A stretch of 64,000 nucleotides of DNA, from assembly GCA_024699855.1 (NCBI GenBank), contig JAMPIQ010000001.1:9176001-9240000 (forward strand), given 5' to 3'. This stretch comes from Aphelenchoides besseyi. Its lineage: Eukaryota; Nematoda; Chromadorea; Rhabditida; Aphelenchoididae. The translations under genes were made by a program, and so were the position numbers. The notes under the pieces were generated by a model. It saw only the letters and a program-made list of their open reading frames with translations, was not told the origin of the DNA and made no database searches. Shown one piece after another: positions 45,839 through 57,865 of this stretch; the first letter of the stretch is position 1, and each line of letters opens with the position of its first letter.

Positions 45839-48800
45839 TCAGTCGTGGACTTCGATGACCGTTCGCTTTTTCTTTCCAAGCATCGGTTCAATTTCGGACG
45901 GAAGATTGGACTTCAAATACAAAACATCGGGTGTTCGCTGTCCTTCGAACAAAGCAGGAGCTTCGTCTTCTCCATCGACCATTCGATTTGTTGCATCGTC
46001 CAACGTTGTCATGACCGGTAGTGGATCATCGCGCAGTGCACTCGAGAAGAACATCAAAACACAGACCAAACAAATGATCGCCACTAACTGAAATCAATAA
46101 GTAAGTCCTTAGTCCACAATTTCAATTCACCTGTCCGGCAACAGAAAACGCCAAAAAAAGATCGGCAAGCATTTTGTTCTGATACAACATACAGGAGCCG
46201 TGTTCACCACTACATGGATCGAAATGTTGTCGAATGCAGGAAACATCGAATAACCAACCAAAAAGAACCGGAGCTAAACGACCGTTAGAAAATCAATGTC
46301 TTTTGAGTCAGTACCTGGTATTGTGCCAATAACTCGCACAAGAATCCATTGAATACCTAACGCGAATGCACGTTCCGCATAATCCACGCTTCTAAAATAC
46401 CATCGATATTTGGAAATGTGCGTGAATCAAACCTCAAAACGACGGTAATGAGCGGTACACCAACGGAGAACGCCAAAATGCAAAACGGAGCAAAGAGAAT
46501 AAGGAAAGCGAAGAGACCACGACATTTGGATTCACAGTAACCTTTCTTTACGCGTCTGATTCCACCTTTCGTATCCAACGGTGCACAGGAACAGTTTTTG
46601 TAGTACTTTGTCAATGGCGAGTAATTGTCTGGACAACCAGCGTAACATGGCGAATAGAAAGCCATCTGAGTGCCGTCTTCGAATTCCGCACAAACCGGGT
46701 GATATTCGGACAGTTCGCATTTACAGTGAGAGTTACATTGAACTTGTAATTTGAAAACAAAGTTGTCCGTTGAGTTTTCGTAATGATTCGAAACGTCACT
46801 GAATAATTGAAGTCAATTGGAAAGTATTTTTACTGGACACTCACTCATCGACCGGATAATGTCGTTCAATTCCAACCATCAGATCATGATCACAGTAGAC
46901 GAAATACATGGGACTAAGAAGAAGTGAACAGATTAATAGTCCAATGCAAAACTGAACGGTTTTTACAGAACTCAAACGAAAATGCTGAACCACAAAACCG
47001 GACATCATTGTGCCCAGGCCCTAAATTGAAGTGTTCTTTTATAATCACGATGATAACCTTACGGCCATCGGAACCATAATCGCACCGATTAGCATATTTG
47101 CTTTGCTTGGAGCAACACCAAATTGTCGTTCCAGATATCTGAAGCAAAAAAGTTCAAATAAAAAGCTCGTTGAAGGCAACTTACTTGGACATGAACGTCG
47201 ATGCACCGGTTATGATCAGACCTGAAAGAAACGGCAGCACATTAACTTGTAATTGACAGTCAAATGGTTTCAATGGACTTTTTAGAAACTCGTTCTGAAC
47301 AAAGAGAGTGACCCGATTTTCGAAATTTACTCGTTAACCCCCGATTCTCATCAAAAATCATTAGTTGACCAGTGAAGAGGATAACAACAAATATAAATAG
47401 ACAACAGAAGTAGTGGAACTAAAAAAAGATGATCCGACTTTCTGACCTTCAATTTTGTTTGTTTTTGATTTCGATTCTTGGTTTCAAAGGAAATGCTATG
47501 GAGAACGACATAATGTGGCCGATTCCGTTGCGTTTAGTCAACCAATACAAAGATCAGTTTAACGAAACCAATTACGGTAAATCAAATGTTATTTATGTTC
47601 ATTTTTGGTTTCAGTTTTGATTTCAAACGACTACGGAGACGTGAATGCAACCGACGATTACGAAATTGATGTTGACGAGAAGAAGGATATTCGGTTTTAT
47701 CCGCAGATCGAATACTCAGAATTCGAAGAGCTGCAACAACGAACAACACTGCCAACCAACGAGAATCAGGCCGAAGTTCACCATCGAGATAACGATGAAG
47801 AGTACGAAGAACGTTACAACTACGGGAGTTACGATTTCATTCGTCGTAAACACACTCACGAGTATTCGGGTACGAACAAGGAGAAATATCATCAACCAGT
47901 AGACGAGTTGTCAGAAGCACGAGATCAAATGCCGCGAATTGTTAAAATGGATGAATCCGGAATGCGAAAGTTGATTCCGTGGAAAACTGATGGGGAAGCT
48001 GTGGAACAAGATTGGTGGATTGAGACTATTGATCCGAAAGATGATACAGTTATTACTTACGGACAAGTACGAAAACATAAAATGAAGTAATTCCCAAATT
48101 TGTACTGATTAATAAATAAATCTTACCATCAACAGCCATCGATAAACTGATTAACATGTACGGTCCATTGGATAGAATTCGATAGATCGCAATTGGTATG
48201 TGACGAACGTCGAGCCAAAGTTGATACCACAAAGGTCCCGAACGATTCTTGAGTGCAGGCATTGATTCAGCAACTGCATTACTTGCAGCTTGATCTAGAA
48301 TGGAAAATATGTTATGAATACAAATCCGAATTCACCATCCAATTGCATCAATCGATTGCCGGCAATTGCTGCAGTTTTTGAAGTTGAAGGCATTCCACAG
48401 CATTCGGGAGTTCGTTTCTTCGATCCGGTCAGTGTTTCGTCGCGTAGACGTTTTCTGAAACATAATTCTTTAAAGACACTAAATCTTCTTCTTACCGATG
48501 CCATTTCAAGGATTCGGGCAAAACTTTCGGCAACGAAATAATCGGAATCACAGCCAGTAATGCAAGAACAGAGACGATCTCAAACGGTACCCACCACGCA
48601 CCAACCCATTTGGGATCTGACTCATCCAAATTGATTAATCTAAACAGCGTCGTTATGGAAACAAGTTGATTGAACTGACTTGTCAAATTGTTTTCCCGTT
48701 TGAAGAAAGTCGGTGTGATATCGAAGCGATGTACTAGAGCCCAAAAATCCAAGAGCAGGACCGAAAATGGCCATAGCGTAGAATATTCCAAGATATAAGG

Positions 48801-49973
48801 AAGATAAGCTGGGACCGACATTTTCATCGATATACGAAACGCCAATCGTGAATAGTGGAGTAGCACCGATTCCGTGAAGCATATGAGCCAAACAAAAGAA
48901 GACGACGTATCTTAAATTTCCGGATTGTTTTTCAGCAGAAGGACAGGCGTGAAGGGCTTGAGATGTTCCAACAGTTGTATTAGAAACACTGAGTAGATTT
49001 TGACATCTACTTAAGCCGGCATCATCATCCGAATATGAATTCGTATACGAATCGGCAAGTAAATGTGGAGTGGAGAACATGAACTATAAAGGAATAAACA
49101 ACTGATGAAAACTAGATACTTACCGCCCCAGTAGCCATCAAGAGAAGTCCAATGGCTAAAGCCAACGGTTTGCTGTGCCGACCACCAAAGTAACTAACGG
49201 GAATACAAAACAAAACGTAACCAAAGTCGTAAAATTGCATAATCCGTCCGATCGTTGAGGTACTTAATTGAAAACGACGTTCAATAGTTGAGATTGAGGA
49301 CGGAACCAATCCGTTAACGATAATCCCTTGAATTGTACAAAACCAACACAACCACAGAAGCATCCAGTTACGTGTGGCAAAACGCTGAATCCATTTGGGT
49401 CTAAAACGCACAAACTGAGAGAAGCACAAATGATCGAAAGCCAACCTCCAAGTTCCAATTCCACACTGCGATTTTTCAGCCATAACATCGATTTCTTTAT
49501 CTGAAGCTCACAATGAAAAGAATTCAAAGGTTGTTAAATTACCAATGAATTCCAATTGTTGTTTCTTTTGTTGCTGCTCATCGACCGTCGACCACGGAGC
49601 TTCTCGATTTGGTTTTCTGGCAAATGGTGGTCCAGAAGCAAAACCATTGGAGCGGGTGCCTCGTAAATGTCCACGTTTCCGATTCTGTTCAATGTTCGGT
49701 GTGTTTGCATTTGATTCAACACTAATTTTCGGGGACGTTGGTTCGACCGAACGCGCACGTCCGGCAACTAAGGAGTTTTCATCGTTCGAATCGCTAAAGA
49801 CAAACTACTACTACATTAGAAAATGGAACCCACTTGTATCCTTGGCTTGTTGTTGGTCGCTCCGGCAGATTCAATTGATGACACCAAGCGGGAGGCAACT
49901 TCGAGAGATCTCCGGGAACAGAACGAGTCTCTGCCTTTTCATCGCTCTTCTCCGCTGTTTTCTCATTCTGCAT
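45839..49973 (-). CDS. Organic anion transporter (OATP/SLCO family)
   Basis: This 12-TM membrane transporter imports amphipathic organic anions. I start it at ATG 49973 (MQNEKTAEKSDEKAETRSVP). The cytoplasmic N-terminus ends RFATRNWMLLWLCWFCTIQG at TM1. Next are ISTIERRFQLSTSTIGRIMQ (family hallmark between TM1 and TM2), FCLAHMLHGIGATPLFTIGV, SYIDENVGPSLSSLYLGIFY, GAWWVPFEIVSVLALLAVIP and KANMLIGAIMVPMAALGTMM. The large extracellular Kazal-like Cys domain has CNSHCKCELSEYHPVCAEFE and FYSPCYAGC. Then come VKKGYCESKCRGLFAFLILF, RAFALGIQWILVRVIGTIPA and the C-terminal tail. About 16 exons and roughly 800 residues. The intron 47222-48126 (905 nt) hosts another gene on the + strand. Confidence 0.88.
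47429..48090 (+). CDS. Secreted acidic protein nested in an SLCO intron
   Basis: Two exons give about 205 residues. The signal peptide is IRLSDLQFCLFLISILGFKG, followed by NAMENDIMWPIPLRLVNQYK. The rest is strongly acidic and Tyr/His-rich (ATDDYEIDVDEKKDIRFYPQ, DNDEEYEERYNYGSYDFIRR) and ends with WWIETIDPKDDTVITYGQVR and KHKMK. One 36-nt intron (GTAAATC...TTTCAG). No known domain. It lies wholly inside one intron of the SLCO gene, on the opposite strand. Its poly(A) signal (AATAAATAAA, 48111-48120) ends six bases before the splice donor of the host intron, so the two transcripts probably overlap at the host exon. Confidence 0.75.
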
Positions 49974-52900
49974 ATGGAACGAAAGCCCGTGTTACCGAAG
50001 AAACAAAATCTTAGCCGCGAATATTATGCACCGAACCAGCAACACTGATAGCTAACCTAAGAGTCAACTTTAACTTGACTGGGGGATTAGCGGCTGAAAT
50101 GATCTGCGTTTTTATTCCGAACTGACACGCGATTTAAAAGCAAAATACCGAATACACGACCCCAAACATTATACGCTTTGAATTGACTTGTGGTGTGAAC
50201 AGCTGAATGGAACGAAAAAAAGGAGCGACCATTCAAGTCGTGGACTCGACGTGCGCGTCTCCGCGCCGAATGAAAAGAACGAACTTGTCGAAAAGTGAGT
50301 GTAATGATCGTCGACAAATTTGTAGAATGTTTCTATTGAATCGACTTTTGCGTGTAGGAACCTCAAAAACGAATCTGTTTGCGTTCGTCTCCGAATCCCA
50401 AAGATTATGAAAAGAAGCAGAAGAGCCAACCGCTCATCAATCTCTTCGGGTGTTCGTTTTGGCTTCAACGACAACAGCGTCGGCCGGAAATAACAAAAAA
50501 CTTTGCCCGATTCACATGAACTTTGTTGCAAGAGATTTTCGGTGGTCCGCCGTTCAGTGTTCTCGAGTTTCAATTTTGCGGAAAGCGAGCAAACTCATCA
50601 GACCGCTGGAGATTTCGAAAGCCAACAAAATTCGTTTGAAATGTGCGAAATCGGAGTGCTAATCCACTTCGCAGCCAACTCATAAGTTCGAAACAGTTGG
50701 CTCCGACTTCTCAGCAGACTTCCGGTGCAAAAGAAAAACCACCAAACTGAAGTGGAGATTAGCAAACAAGCTGGAAAAACAGAAAAAAGTCGCAGTTTTC
50801 CGGTGGAACTCAAGGTCCAACAGTCCCAATGGAATGTAAACACTCGATGATCTGACCAAATGTTTAAATGAGCCGCAGAAGAATGCACACAAATCGCTGG
50901 AAACGTTCTCCGAGCTCTCACTTTGCTCAGCGATCTGAACTCGATAGTCAGCTTTTGATCTCTGGAATTTCAGACATCTTCGACGACTTCAAGTGTCGAG
51001 TGTTGAAGCTGTCGAACGGAAGTCAAAGAATTCAAATCACAACCAATTCATAAGTTTGTTCGTCATAACGAAGACAAACACTCGTTCAGCGACAGAGAAT
51101 CATTCCTTCGATTTTCGAAATCCGTTGGAATCTTTCGAATGTCAGAGATTGAATTTAAACACTTTTGATGCCACAAAAACGTCAGCAAACGTTACAAACT
51201 AATAAGAAAGAAGGGAGTAAGAATTCTCATCTCGACTTGAAGCGGCTAAATGTTTGTGTTTCGATTTTCGGCCAACGAACAGCAACCGACCGAAAATGTC
51301 GGTCTTGGGAAAAGTGAACGTACTTTGGTATTGTCGTCCAATCCACAAATCGGCGTGCAGAAAACATACAGTCGAAGCGGTTTGAAGAAGCAAACCGAAT
51401 GAATTCGACGCGACTAGTGAGTTTTCCGTCAAATGAAAACACATCGACTGTCGCCATTTATTTGGCCCACGCGTTCCGAAATTGAACCGACCAAGTGGGA
51501 AAAAGAGTCCGGAGAAAAAACGGTGAAAAATAAGAGGAGGAGGAACGTGACTGAAGTTGAGAGTCAAAGCGGATACACGTCTCGACATCATCGAACGTTT
51601 GGCACTCTCGAGAATCTCGTTCCGATGACTCGGAGATTTCCGGTCTGTTCGAAAGGGAAATGCACGTGCTCAGATGTTTTAATCAAAACGAGCCGACAAA
51701 TTGGCTTCTTCCTTGGGCTAGCGGGTGGAGAGTGTCGTGCACATGGGAAGCGAAAGTTGAACTAATGAGTTGAAATAAACGTTTTATTTTTGAACCGCAT
51801 TGTACTTGTGGTTTTTGTCATGGCAATCCGAACTTTTCGTCCAACGAATGTCGATGTCTCTTCCAGTTCGTTTGGTTTCTGGTCATTCGGTCGCTGCAAA
51901 GTTTCTCTCACATCATCGGCGGTCTGACTAAAAATTCTGAAGGATTCCATTTCCGCTCATATTTACTTTTGAGTTCAGAGTCTGGCAACGGCGATTGATT
52001 CGCAAACAAGAGAAAAGAAGTGTCCGTGGTATTAACATAGAAACTAATTAGAAAGCACGAAACTCGTGAATGAACAGAAATTGAGTTTCTCGCCACGTTC
52101 TCGACTCCGTTTCCTGCGAGCAGGTGTTTTTGTGTGTGAATGAAAAGAACGAGAAGGTCAAAAATCAAGAGTATTTCAACGTGCTCTTCAAAGTTCACGT
52201 CTTCAAAGTGAAAAGAAAGCAAATCGATTTGATGACTCGAAAAGGTTTTTTGTCGTTTCCAATCCCACGTTTCTGCGTCACCGACATTGACGTGAAAAGA
52301 GAATACTCGGAGGGTGTACGCGGTGGTCAAAAACCGAAAAGCTCAAAGTTTACACGATGTTTACCTTTGTGTTCTCGCAGACATGAGAGTGCAAATAAAC
52401 AGAACTCTCAAATGAGTTCGTTTACCAATTTAGCCAAAATGAGCACCACCCCTTGAATAGGATTTCTTTGACGTTAACGAAAATACAAAAACGAAGAACG
52501 TCAGAAGATCTGTGACTACGCAATTGGTCTTTTGTTTTCCGATAATCCGGATGTTCGATTCTCACGCGAAAATCTCATTTTGACTGAAATTATGTTTAGA
52601 ACAAAAGTTGAATTTGATGGTTTGCATTGTGACTCATTCGAAAAAGACGATTAGCAACGTACAAGAGTAATGAGTGATTCAAAAGTTCGAAGCAAATAGC
52701 AAGCGAATGACTCAAAACCTCCGAATTCCTGTGACTCACTTATCTACAGACCTTCGATAGAACTGAAATGGGACGATCATCTGGTCAGTTACATGAAAGA
52801 ACCTTCAAATACACGCGTCGATAATTGACGAGCGTGAAAAAGATGATCGATCGAAACACAAAATCTTTTCATTTGTAGCGAAGTCGCAATCAATCAACAG

Positions 52901-53652
52901 TTTAAACAAAAAAACCACAACTCGTACGCGATTGTCAAGGTCACACGCTAAAAGCTGATCATTTACGTAGAAACAATGTCGTAGCTCATACACGATTGAT
53001 AACAAACACTCAGATTGTTGCTTTTTGTGTGGCTGTTTGATCGAAAGGATTAAAGAGAGTAATGACTTTTAGTTTCAGATTTAAATTTACATCAAAAGTT
53101 GAACATAAATTTGTGCGTTTAACTCAAAATAACAGAGTCAAATTCAGTATACAAAGGAAAATGTTATCGCCGATTTTGGACTTATCACGAGCGCAAAGTC
53201 GCGTGTTTGACGACCGAAGGTGTCAATCAGATCGACGGACCGTAAAAGACGCCGCTTGCTAACTAACAACCTAATGACAACGCCAATATGTCGATCAGAC
53301 GCATCAAAAGCGAACAGCTCAGATGGCGCCATGTCGTTATTTCCGATGTTTTTATAATTTCGATTGTGCTTTAAATCGCCTATTCACTTTAATCATCAGG
53401 TTTATGTGGAATGCTTGCGATGATATGAAAGTTTTGCTCAATGAATCGACGGGTTCAATGACACGTCCAATTCGCACAAAAAGAAGCGGCAGCACAATTC
53501 GACTCATCAGTTGACTCACCTTCCGAAGATTTTTAACAACGTTCGTTTATTTAAAGAAACATTAACTGGTAGACTCGAGGCTTTTAATTCGAGAAGTTCG
53601 TCATGTGAATAATGTTGTGGTACAAACGGGTCGTTTTTTAAAACGAAAAGAT
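49974..53652. other. 3.7 kb without a recognised gene
   Basis: Both strands carry many overlapping ORFs of 60-140 codons (for example 51199-51591 on -, 51433-51765 on +, 52124-52456 on +). None shows a signal peptide, a known domain or a convincing chain of spliced exons. Base composition is less AT-rich than the spacers at 39-42 kb. It may hold a long non-coding RNA, a lineage-specific gene or the regulatory region of its neighbours. Confidence 0.5.
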
Positions 53653-53724
53653 TAGCAGCGAGTGGTTTCGATCCACCGACCTCTGGGTTATGGGCCCAGC
53701 ACGCTTCCACTGCGCCACGCTGCT
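53653..53724 (-). tRNA. Initiator tRNA-Met (CAT)
   Basis: Read on the - strand, the 72-nt gene starts AGCAGCGTGGCGCAGTGGAA and ends TCGAAACCACTCGCTGCTA. The acceptor stem AGCAGCG pairs with CGCTGCT. The anticodon arm CTGGGCCCATAACCCAG holds CAT with three G-C pairs, and the T arm has GGTGGATCGAAACCACT. The A1-T72 pair, GGGCCCATAACCC stem-loop and ATCGAAA T-loop are the features of eukaryotic initiator tRNA. There is no intron. Confidence 0.97.
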
Positions 53725-55537
53725 CACGCTCTTCGGCGCGTTGGATTCGCGAGTAACTTCAGCGGCTGCTGCTCACTTTCTTTTGCTGGTCGTGTGTTGG
53801 TGGTTCGGTAGAAAATTTCCTATGCGTTTCATGTAATGAGGTGTAAGAGAGTACTGTAAAAGACTTATCGAAATGACGTTTAAACAAGTCGCCAACTTGA
53901 GTTTATTGAAAGCGCGGAGGAAAGTGACTCGCAAGAAGGTCGGAAAGGAACCGACTAATTGAATTAAAACTTGGTCACCTACGGAAGTAAACCACTAACT
54001 AATGAAACAACTATGAACAAGAATAATAGTTTCCGGGCACTTATGAATGTAAATCAAGATCATTAACACGCATTTTCGAGTTGGTTGCTGTGAACATCGC
54101 ACTGATCAGCTTGCTTGTTTTCAGGTTCATTCTATGCCCACCTCTTTGTCCTTGGGGTTTGTGTTGTGGGGGTCTCCAGAGTGTGTAATTGACCTTCTAA
54201 CACCGTTTGATGCCAACGGCTTTCGAGCGTCGTGCAGCCGTCTTTCGACACCACTAATCCCGACGATTACTCATTCACAATCGATTTCAATAGATGTCGA
54301 TGAGTGTGCAGAAGCCGTGAGAGCATTTCCACTTTCGGTGCTCGGTAATTGGTAGAAAAGCTGCGTAGTGTCCACCCAAAATTGAGTGTCCAGCAGTCGA
54401 ATTAGTGGCAATCTTCGTCGCTGCGTTAAATATTCGCACAACAACCTAGTTAATTGATTTTATCAGTTTAATAATATCAATAAGACAAGGTAAGAACTAA
54501 CGAATTTTCACCTAAACTACTCAATAGCATTGTCTTCTAACTGCAGAGCTATTTCTCGGTCAACATTTCGACTTGTGAAACAGCAAGTCCAATTGTTAGA
54601 TTCTTATTAGGCAAAGAACAAATTTATCCAGATGACGAAAAAGTAAAAGTTGTTGTGCGTGTATTCACACACTGCACAGTTTTCTTTGGAGTCTTTAAAA
54701 TGTCAACATTTGTGTGCGAATAAGTAAAAATTACGAGCATTCGCTTATTGTTATTCAATTTGCCGGCCTGCAACGCATTCAACACTTTAATGCATCAGAT
54801 GACCTACAAAAGAGTATAGAGCAAACAACATTGTTTCTTGTAATATAGTCAATTGCTGAAGATGCAATTCTTCTGTACAGATCTCTAGACCCGTAAGGAA
54901 TTTGTTTAGAGGAGGCCCCGCCTACTCGAAGGGGAGCTTTCGAGCGGTCGTGTCCCGATCACTCCTCAATCCGCTTCTTGCAACGAGTCGGATTCCTTCC
55001 CGCTTTAATTGTTGGTAAACTAGTAGCTACAATAAATTGCATAATTGGATCGTTCGATTAAATTTTTAAGTAAAGGACTCAAAACTTTACACTTCACTTC
55101 GAACAGCAATGTTCTTTCACGATTCTCAACATTGTTTTGAGCCAAAAGATGATGGCTTCGATATCGGCATCGCAGTCATAACATCGGTGTACAGTTGTAG
55201 AGGCATCTTGAAAGATTACAAGCGGCCAATTTACGATCATTTAATGTAAATTTAAACCGAGAATACTGAACTCCAAACACACGTGTTGAAGAACTTGACG
55301 ATCGTTGACAGACTTCGAACTCTCAAACCGAACGATTTGAGCCAATGGAAAGATTGCTGTTCCATGTTGGAATGAATTTACTATTCGTAATACTGAAATA
55401 AACCAAAGAATTATTCTTGTTTCAAGTCCAATTTGATATCATGCTATAATCTTCGTCATTTTGATGTTCGTCGAAAATTTCGGTAAGCTCCTTTTTTGAT
55501 TGCTGTTTAATGCTCGTGTCTCAGTGGCTTCCATTTG
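53725..55537. other. Intergenic, 1.8 kb
   Basis: No gene is recognised. A GC-richer patch at about 54900-55000 (GAGGCCCCGCCTACTCGAAGG) stands out from the AT-rich surroundings but matches no RNA I know. Confidence 0.4.
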
Positions 55538-57695
55538 ATGTTTCCACGAGTCTTCTGGTTCCGAGCTGCTGCTGCAGCTTGTCGTCCACTTCTGTTCGTC
55601 CGCTACAAACGCACCAACGCTCGTACGATCAGAAAATCGAAACAGCAGGAAATTGCTCTTCCGAGCCAATTGAAAGACAAAATCGAAAAATGGAAACGAG
55701 AACTGAAAAACGAAATTGCCATCATACAAAGCTCAGCATCCGAAAAAATCAGCGGTCTTTTGTACAAAGATTTCATTGTTCACGCGACTTCTGGTTGTCT
55801 TCTCGAACTTTATTTTCCGGCCGACACTTCAGAGCGAACGTTGAGCAGTTGGCGACGAATTTATCGACATGGTGCCTGGATCACGTTGTTTTTTGACGAT
55901 CAGATGATTAATGGCATCTTCCTCGAGTTCAGATCCGACAACACGATTCAACTTCGACTCTTCGAACGTCCAGAACCATCGATTTTGTCTGAGACCGACA
56001 TTACAATTGGAATTAGCGCTGACACAACGTCCATTGATTCTATTCTCCAATTTTGGTCAAATCCCGAATTGTGGAAGAAGGAGCCGGGATACAAGCTCTT
56101 TCTTCAGGCACATCGTGCAATTCCAATGAAATTCGAGAAGTCGATGGGGAAAATGAAGTGTTACAACGAAGTTGATACCGACTAATACATTAGTATATGT
56201 ACTCATTTAGAATCTCAACGAAGGTCAGAAGCGTGTAATAAAACAAGCTCTATATAACAAGTCGGGAATCTTTTCAATCCAAGGACCACCTGGTGAGTTA
56301 AGTTGTCGTGCCTTTTTGGTTGATGCTTATAATTTCAGGGACTGGAAAGACAAAAGTCATAACTGAGATCATCGCCCAAGTAAGCAAAATTTGTTTTTAA
56401 ATTGAACGTTGTTATTTCTGGCCATAAAGAGAAAACAAAAGGTGTTGGTCATGGCACCATCTAACAAAGCGGTCGACAACCTCGCAGCACGAACCATGCA
56501 ATTGATGGGCATACCGGAAGAACAATTTCAAGTTCACTCGGAAGACAAGGCCTACTCCCTGTCAAGCATATTTTCAAATCACAAAGATTACGACGAGCTT
56601 GTGGAAATGAGTCGTGATGCTACGGAAAGTTGGGAGTACAATCAGCGTCGTGTTACATTGGCGCAACTTAAGCGAACAAAAATTTACGACGACATCGTTG
56701 CCGGAACACGCGGAGTTTATGCGACGTTGTCGAGTTCAGCGATTCGAAAACTGAAACAACAAAACTTCGATACCGATTTGGTGATCATCGATGAAGCCGG
56801 ACAAGCGTTCGAGTATTTGGCTTGGATGGGAATCATGAAAGTGAGTGGTTGATAGATTCTTTAACCGAGTGTTTTAGGCTCCACATGCGATCGTTGTCGG
56901 GGATCAATGGCAACTTGGTCCAGTTAACCGAAAGCAAGAACAAATAGAAAAAGAGCCAACAATAATGGAGTATTTGTACAAGGAATTTGGTTCACAAATA
57001 CAACAACGTCTGAATCGTCAATATCGATCAAATGAAAAGATTATGCAATGGTCTAACGAAGCATTTTACAATGGCGAGTTGGAAGCAGATGAAAATGTGA
57101 AAAATATCAACATCAACGAAATTCTGGAGAAGCCGTTAAACAAAGACCACGAACCATTGATCTTTATTGACACAAAGAATGACGATGATTTCTATGAACA
57201 GCGGCGCTATAAGACAAGTTTTCGCAACGAAGGCGAAGCAAAAGAAGTTGTCAAACACGTTCGACGGCTGATGAAAGCCGGACTTCCAGCAACAGAAATC
57301 GGAGTCATTACACCGTATCTTGCTCAAGCCGATTATATTAAACAACTTCTAAGTAAGTGGCAATTAAGCAACTTTAATGCTTTTTAGATAACGTCGAAGG
57401 TCTTGTTGTGAGTACTGTCGATGCTTTTCAAGGTCAGGAACGTGAAGTCATTTGCATGTCGATGGTACGAACTCAAGGATTGGGCTTTTTGAAAGATTTG
57501 CGTCGAATGAACGTTTCCATCACACGCGCCAAACGTCAGTTCTTTTTGGTTGCAAATTCCGACATTTTGGAACAAGATCCGGTCTTAGCCGAATTGCACA
57601 AAGTATTGAAAGAGAACGGAAAAGTCCAGCGACCACTACCATTACCCGTAAACACAAAGCAACAGGTGAATAGAAAAGTGAAAAAGTCCCGGTGA
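55538..57695 (+). CDS. UPF1-like SF1 helicase of the IGHMBP2/SMUBP-2 type
   Basis: This is an ATP-dependent 5'-3' RNA/DNA helicase, about 655 residues in seven exons. The N-terminus MFPRVFWFRAAAAACRPLLF with following RYKRTNARTIRK has no acids and many Arg, like a mitochondrial presequence. A beta-barrel region follows (LLYKDFIVHATSGCLLELYF, GAWITLFFDDQMINGIFLEF). Helicase motifs: Q/I NEGQKRVIKQAL and GPPGTGKTKVITEIIAQ, Ia VMAPSNKAVDNLAAR, II VIIDEAGQAFE, III VVGDQWQLGPV, IV LNRQYRSNEKIMQWSNEAFY, V VSTVDAFQGQEREVICMSMV, VI MNVSITRAKRQFFLVANS. All motifs are complete. IGHMBP2 extras (R3H, AN1 finger) are absent. The next gene starts 170 bp downstream on the same strand, so the two may form an operon. 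Confidence 0.88.
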
Positions 57696-57865
57696 TTCAA
57701 ACTCGACCTCAATAGTTTTGTTTCTTGTTATTGTTCATTTCTCGTTACAGTTTTAAAAATAAAATCTCTCGAGTGAACTGTGAATCAGCTGCGAACGTGT
57801 TAACCCACACTTCGATATCTTTTGTCGCTATTCTCAACTCCTTTCATCGTTCAGAAACCAACAGA

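Noticed and set aside
48295..48866. Separate - strand genes around 48.3-49.5 kb
   Set aside because: Motifs and splice phases join them with 45.8-47.2 kb into one 12-TM transporter.
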